Source: Chondrosia reniformis (taxonomy: Eukaryota; Porifera; Demospongiae; Chondrillida; Chondrillidae). Taken from it: 64,000 bases of DNA. A program made the position numbers and the translations under genes. The notes beneath the pieces were generated by a model. The model was not told the origin of the DNA. It made no database searches and saw only the letters and a program-made list of their open reading frames with translations. Location: positions 2,976,001 through 3,040,000 of the forward strand of contig OX359194.1 in NCBI GenBank assembly GCA_947172415.1, read 5' to 3'. This document shows positions 60,401 through 64,000 of the stretch, piece after piece (the stretch's first letter is position 1; every line of letters starts with the position of its first letter).

Positions 60401-63400
60401 GTATTCCTGTTGTTATTGAAGGTGAAACTGGAGTTGGAAAGACAGCTTTAATTGAAATGTTGTCAGTCTTGTGGAATCAATCCCTTCTCTCCGAACAGAG
60501 CCTCCTAGTGGACAGAGTACTGACACTACTGCAAAAAGTCTGCAGCAGTTAGTTGTCAATTAATTTTGTATATAGTGTCTATTTAGCAGTAGAAGTGCCT
60601 AAATGTCATTTTTTAGATTTAAGCAACACTGTTGACAAAATGATGCATTCCTATCTGGAAGTTGTTCGGTGTATCAATGACAAAGAACCAGTGCCATATG
60701 TCCACCTCAAGCAAGTTTGCAGCTCTAAAGCTGAAGTAGAAGAAGAATTCAGAGATCTACAGCAATCACAAGAGAAGGGAACAAAGAAAACACTGTCAGA
60801 CCTCCTTTTAAAATATGTAGAAGTGATAATGTCTCAACCTATTGCTAGTCTGTTGAACTTTAAAGCTGTTTGGTGCTGGACTCAAAATGAAAAATCGGAA
60901 CAATTAGAAGAAGAGTTCCCAGACTCTCCCTTTAGTGACCTGGTGAAAAAGTTTGAGGAAGAAAGGAATGACCAGGTACTTCTCCTATAAACGATGCAAG
61001 TTACAAATTTATCATTGTGTATTAGTTATACTATGGCGCTGAGGTGTATATGGATTTTATATGTACGAGTCACGAGGGCGAGTCCATATAAATCCATATA
61101 CACTGAAGTGCCGTGGTATGAGTGATATATACTCTGTTGCTTTTATCGCTATTTTGGCGGGACTTTCAGGATGGCTCAGCTAGCGTCTGGTTGTTTTTGC
61201 TTAAATGCTGACGACTTCATAGAGTGCTCTTGCCCTGACTACTCCAACTGTCTTAAGTGTAAGGAGAATTGACCACCCCCCAAGAAGAAACGTCTTAGTC
61301 TCAAGAAGGGAAAGCAGCACAGCATCGACAAGGAGAACGACCCACGATTTGAGTTGAGCCTGGAAGGCAGTGCGCGAGAGTCCTGACGATTTTCTACAGT
61401 CAAATCAATTACCACCTTCCATATTTGGGTAGGGATATGACAGGATTTAAGAAGCCGATGCAGTATATAGCTTCTTAAATCCTGTTATATCATGGTTATG
61501 AAATTTAAACACAGGCGATTGCCCCAGCAACGGAGTATATATAGTAATTTATCTACAGTATCTATGTACGTCAGTTGCTATGTTATGGTACCACAGTGAT
61601 ACTTCTTCCATGCTCTAAACCGTATTTTGAACTACATTGTAGCCTCATTTTATATTCTTGATTCATCTTAGCCAGATCTTGTTGGCCTGCAGTTACCCAT
61701 TTATATTATTTCATTGGATCATCTTAGCCAAACGAGTTACTGGTCACCACCAGCATTTAGTAAAATTACATTCACTTATCCCTAGATTTACCTACCCAGC
61801 TGTATGTTCCATCAACTGAACTCACTAAATATTTAGAAGAGATTGTGATATGTCTTTATTTCTGTTTAAAGTTGACTGCAGGTTTGCTGTTTTATTTTTT
61901 GAGAGCAAAACCTCTGAAGACATTTTACAAGCTAAATGTTCATGCAGGTATAAAGAGCATTCTGTTTAAAACATTTTGTTGTGTTTATTAGGGAACTACA
62001 CTAGGCAAATCCTGGTAACAGATTTCAGATCTTTCAACCCCATCTAGGGCTTTTATCAGTGAAACAAATAATTCGAATTAAAAACGCGAGGCTGCGACCC
62101 CACACTCCAATTACTTGGCTGTTTTTTTGGGCTTATATGTAATTGTAAAAAGGCCTAATGTAATGTAAACCACAAAATTTCCTTGTGTACTTTTACAAAA
62201 TGGTCTATAACCCAGTAGCCATACGTACACGTATGTGTGTGCAAATGTAACGAAGCCTCTCAATAAGGTACACGTACGTCAAATTTGGTGAAATTACTGT
62301 CCACATGAAAGAATATTTCTTACGTTTATGTTAAATACTGTCTACAACAGCCTCAACAAAGATGCAGTGCTTGTATTTGATCAATTTTAAGAAATTTTGT
62401 TAAAAATAGGTTTAAGTAAAATTTAACACCATTGACCCTTCCTTAATAAGAATCAGGAGAAAATTGAAAGCAGCTGTTGAATTCAGTGATGACACTTACA
62501 AAGCTTAGACAACAGACTATATATAGATACAGATGATGATGTGTAATGTGTGTTTTGTCATCTTTATTTTCCTATTATTCAAGGTCTTACTCCAAATGAT
62601 ATCCGCCTATTTTTTGAACCAATTTTTGATCAAGCTGAATCACTGAAGATTAGTTGCCAATACGATGCTCCTAAAATTGCTGTGAGATGAGTTCACATCT
62701 TTACAACTATGCCTGTAAATATGATCGTGTATACCAACATACGTACGTAGGTGTTTTTGGATGAAATTAACACATCTTCTTGCCTTGGATTATTAAAAGA
62801 AGTCCTGACTGATAGATCAGTTTATGGGATGGTGAGAGATGTTGAGTGCAAATATGTAACAGTTATGCAACTACGTACATAATTGTTATTTATGTGTAGA
62901 TACATACTTTACTCCTTGCATATAAATTTATATATACGCCATTGTCATGGCAGCAAGCTGCTAATTTTTTTTTTTTTGGGGGGGGGGGGTTAGGTACTGG
63001 TGTATGCAGAGTGAATTGATGATTCAGAATGTATTTATAATTACTTGCAATTGGCTATAATTCTCACCTATGGTATAGCTTATGTGTGTAATCACAATCA
63101 TTACTTTTATATTTCATTTAGAAAATTCCAGAAAATGTCTTTGTTGTATCTGCCTGTAATCCTCATCGCGGGAACAGTGTGTTTGTTCATGAGAAGAAGG
63201 TGAAATCGGAGACCTGGGTGAGGGGAAGCTACAATGTCCATCGTCTTCATCCAACAATCAAGTTTTTGATATGGGACTATGGATTCTTAGACAGTCAACA
63301 GGAAGATGACTACATCAAAGCAAAGATGGAAATGGTCAGTGGAAGCATTAATAGGTAAGTCTGGAAGTAAGCATATAAGCAGACTACATGCAGTAGAATC

Positions 63401-63831
63401 TCTTTGATTAAAGATCTTTATATAATTGAACAATCATAATTTGGCTCAACTTTTATAATGAGTAATAAGCAAATTCCTTGGCTTACATGAGGGAAGCATT
63501 GCTGTGGCAATTGTAGCTCAGTGGCAGAGCACTGGTGGTCATAACTAGCTGTCCTGGGTTCTATTCTCAGCAATTGCTTCTTTCATGTTCTTCCCTCTTC
63601 TTGATGATTATAGTTACTTGTGGTTTGATTATCACTTTGATTATCAGTACTTATACCTTTTCTTCCTTCAGATCCCTAGCACAATATCTGAGTGCACTTA
63701 TTGGACATAGTCAAAAATTAATTAGACAGTATGCAGCTGAACATCTCCACTTAGCTTATGAGTTCACCATAGATATTTCTAAAAAGCTTTCACATAGTTG
63801 TGTCAGTCAGCGAGACATCCAAGTAAGAGTG
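36491..63831 (+). CDS. RNF213: RNF213 (mysterin)-like giant AAA+ E3 ubiquitin ligase, 5' half, continues past window
   Basis: I reconstruct 40 exons totalling 7,749 nt (2,583 codons) in which every junction is GT..AG and every phase agrees. The last exon ends at a donor (63,832), so the gene runs on. The start ATG 36,491 has an in-frame stop just upstream. Diagnostic blocks are LEIRDLMVSEETRDEL, LLVAFRYISPVLD, NVHLLQLWFTRAEGDTLEN, a Walker A GRAGDGKT (about 1774-1781), a second Walker A GETGVGKT (2172-2179), Walker B VFLDEINTSS (about 2426), a sensor-like VSACNPHRG and CVSQRDIQ. RNF213 (about 5,200 residues in mammals) combines a dynein-like AAA+ ring with RING and RZ fingers and ubiquitylates proteins and bacterial lipopolysaccharide. 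The RING region lies beyond the window. Codon 2012 is TAA. Confidence 0.92.
37884..37949 (+). other. 66-nt in-frame intron
   Basis: Donor AAG|GTTTAT, acceptor ATTATAG|GTCAAG, AT-rich, between E-D-E and G-Q-A-S. If retained it would add 22 residues that look like a membrane helix. Confidence 0.7.
39590..39960. mobile_element. palindromic MITE-like element, full diverged copy
   Basis: Inverted arms ('gataaggctaacca', 'ttttgcatttaggcacacca', 'ggtgcacccaaacacagaaa') are related to 19,178-19,500. It lies in RNF213 intron 4. Confidence 0.65.
39997..40034 (-). repeat. hammerhead-like motif copy
   Basis: The minus strand reads CTGATGA, a GG../..CC hairpin, then GAAACTGCAGTC with a compensated stem III (AC TGCA GT). 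Stem I is weak. It lies about 70 nt upstream of RNF213 exon 5. Confidence 0.55.
42385..44690 (-). mobile_element. R2/NeSL-like LINE with restriction-like endonuclease, 5' truncated
   Basis: On the minus strand an RT domain begins near 44,690 (SPIVLAPTIGKLFHKILAQ, then GFLHGINGIMEH). It continues with VSITMLDLKNAFGSV, GVFQGDTLYSTIFLL and GKAYADDLTII. Downstream frames (43,458-43,102 and 43,059-42,385) carry LRLPQNASRALIHHP, a zinc motif CPLCQSQEATVRHIL and a PD-(D/E)XK-type endonuclease (RPDLVILKENTIRMIEPT). This order (RT, then a zinc knuckle, then a C-terminal endonuclease) defines the R2/R4/NeSL/CRE group. A frameshift near 43,465 and an in-frame stop near 43,080 inactivate it. Between the QGD and YADD motifs an insertion resembles a small Tudor-like fold. 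Confidence 0.85.
44692..47512 (+). mobile_element. APE-type LINE (endonuclease plus RT), frameshifted, with (AAT)n tail
   Basis: Plus-strand ORFs give an apurinic endonuclease: ISLATWNVRGLKA, LTCLQETKVA, VCGDFNSKLG, TQIDFVLC and SDYKPVVA (44,801-45,674). An RT then follows: GRAPGPDGVSNELLK, LPKPGKPLGPASLRPIVL, FKQGRSCADIVWA and MDIDISRAFD (46,093-46,818). The part from the YADD box onward is missing. A C-terminal piece resumes at 46,989 (TRPLSETVTEARWNMLGHVL). The end is followed by an AAT microsatellite (47,494-47,512), the tail style of RTE-like LINEs. Several frameshifts and the internal deletion make it inactive. It is inserted in the long-TIR element. Confidence 0.85.
47710..48065 (+). 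repeat. dispersed repeat R, copy 2
   Basis: Close match to 7788-8125, about 350 bp, same strand. It is another insertion within the 8.5-kb element. Confidence 0.7.
48480..49545 (-). pseudogene. unknown protein remnants inside the long-TIR element
   Basis: Minus-strand coding-like pieces follow in order: 49,545-49,222 (ETVDFITWDTDDVYVIKSLA, GPVLTAGGSRVPLYLLP), then 49,220-48,950 (DASKYTLKIHNLRLLALVKK, a frame change, MYDFHERFADLDHLKTMVCS, YFEGRQKLWLCDDSD). Next come 48,784-48,554 (AKVVAEVLTGLLQKDD) and a last piece near 48,540-48,470 (FDDGILNEQEFMEQ). It probably belonged to the element whose repeats flank it. I cannot assign a family or see a DDE triad. Confidence 0.45.
49970..56933 (+). other. 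RNF213: RNF213-like exons 10-23 (central helical region)
   Basis: The exons are 49970-50191, 50335-50424, 50657-50760, 51692-51956, 52201-52266, 52363-52961, 53032-53455, 53516-54292, 54361-54675, 54916-55026, 55102-55326, 55830-56027, 56602-56768 and 56879-56933. The encoded stretch is mainly helical and includes LSLHRFVMYYKR, EYIEDIFKVCEQYKL, SLIVSL-like LFALIRDSAEFYQFL and LQLWFTRAEGDTLEN. It leads into HCGPDTTSDELSLFYKRA, which precedes the first ATPase module. Similarity to mammalian RNF213 is clearest from 53,700 on. Exon 18's donor (GTGAAT) is weak. Confidence 0.85.
50883..50912 (-). repeat. hammerhead-like motif copy
   Basis: The minus strand reads GCTGATGA, a GACC/GGTT hairpin, then GAAACGTC. 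Stem III would be two base pairs with no loop, the form that Penelope-type ribozymes may only use as dimers. It lies in RNF213 intron 12. Confidence 0.5.
59160..59215 (-). repeat. hammerhead-like motif, degenerate
   Basis: The minus strand carries a CTAATGAAGACTC..GTCAAAACG arrangement. The neighbouring 59,096-59,125 matches the tail of the element at 9882-10,437, tying this copy to the same family. RNF213 intron 31. Confidence 0.45.
59698..59975. mobile_element. MITE-like inverted repeat
   Basis: The arms 'agtgtggaagggaagggacg..ctagcagcact' and '..agtggtgctagaccat..ctcttccacgctttt' are complementary, and the outer ends 'agtctatcttgct / agcaagctagact' are inverted too. Non-coding, RNF213 intron 33. 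Confidence 0.6.
61030..61560 (+). repeat. dispersed repeat X, copy 3, with best-preserved small ORF
   Basis: This is the inverse orientation of 8986-9340. An upstream promoter-like block TATAAATCCATATACACTG is followed by ATG 61,171. The frame reads MAQLASGCFCLNADD..CSCPDYSNCLKCKEN, meets TGA at 61,270, and continues in frame PPPKKKRLSLKKGKQ..KENDPRFELSLEG to TGA 61,384. The cysteine cluster and basic stretch suggest the 5' end of a DNA-binding element protein. The 'taacaggatttaagaagc' inverted pair follows. It sits in RNF213 intron 35. Confidence 0.6.
63507..63578 (+). tRNA. tRNA-like sequence, probable pseudogene or SINE head
   Basis: A 72-nt stretch folds as a complete cloverleaf: acceptor GCAATTG/CAATTGC, D arm GCTC-AGTGGCA-GAGC, anticodon arm CTGGT/ACTAG with loop GGTCATA, a five-base variable loop, and T arm CTGGG/CTCAG around TTCTATT. 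By position the anticodon is TCA, but base 33 is G rather than the invariant T. The loop resembles a tRNA-Met (CAT) loop shifted by one, so a functional tRNA is doubtful. Internal A and B box-like blocks are present. It lies in RNF213 intron 39. Confidence 0.5.
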
Positions 63832-64000
63832 CAAGTGCTGTAGTGTATATATGTATTGGAATAGTTGAAAATATTGTGTTTAATATACAGTACGTGTATA
63901 TAACATGATATGTTTATTTCTCACTAGTAGTCTAACCAGTCATATCTTATGGCTATATAGACTAGTACTACTTTCAGCCTTTAAGCCTGTGCATGTAGAC

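Larger units (their letters stand above)
57007..63831 (+). other. RNF213: RNF213-like exons 24-40 (two AAA+ modules)
   Basis: The exons are 57007-57241, 57368-57537, 57608-57766, 57821-57927, 58275-58375, 58431-58566, 58750-58808, 58875-59023, 59298-59419, 59520-59646, 60370-60547, 60587-60975, 61800-61947, 62584-62681, 62751-62831, 63122-63354 and 63672-63831. The first module has YGRAGDGKTHYIRSRL. The second has EGETGVGKTALIEMLSVLWN, FYKLNVHAGLTPNDI, VFLDEINTSSCLGLLKEVL, FVVSACNPHRG and LSHSCVSQRDIQ. By order these should be AAA2 and AAA3 of the six-unit ring. Exon 30 carries the in-frame TAA at 58,778-58,780. Confidence 0.9.

Noticed and set aside
63535-63843. ORF starting at 63,535 as an independent gene
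   Set aside because: Its first part is the tRNA-like sequence and intron. Only 63,672-63,831 is a real exon of the RNF213-like gene.

Overview
The window is AT-rich metazoan DNA: interrupted genes with short GT..AG introns (several under 80 nt), dense inverted-repeat elements and a wide mix of retroelements. Gene content and repeat style fit a marine invertebrate, most likely a demosponge such as Amphimedon. That assignment is an inference and was not checked by any search.

Layout. (1) 1-14,500: mostly repeats. It holds a LINE 3' remnant, a DIRS-type tyrosine-recombinase retrotransposon relic, a multi-exon gene of unknown function (4.5-7.5 kb), two copies of a composite dispersed repeat, and a Penelope-like reverse-transcriptase fragment. 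(2) 14,503-27,123, minus strand: a complete seven-exon RABL2 ciliary GTPase gene. One of its introns carries a 3.6-kb pogo-like transposon whose transposase is fused to an Ulp1-type protease and a PHD finger, with a second, convergent HIRAN-domain ORF. (3) 27,288-35,549, plus strand: two tandem paralogous genes of unknown function. The first is divergent from RABL2 across 164 bp. (4) 36,491 to beyond the window end, plus strand: the 5' half of an RNF213 (mysterin)-like giant AAA+/E3 ubiquitin ligase gene, reconstructed here as 40 exons (2,583 codons) with every splice phase agreeing. One of its introns holds an 8.5-kb element with about 370-bp terminal inverted repeats, itself filled with an R2/NeSL-like LINE and an APE-type LINE.

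The most notable non-coding signals are a structurally complete type I hammerhead ribozyme at 30.75 kb and many degenerate hammerhead-like motifs spread over the window, one directly upstream of the Penelope-like RT. This is the association known for Penelope-like elements and retrozymes. One in-frame stop codon interrupts the RNF213-like reading frame at 58,778-58,780.
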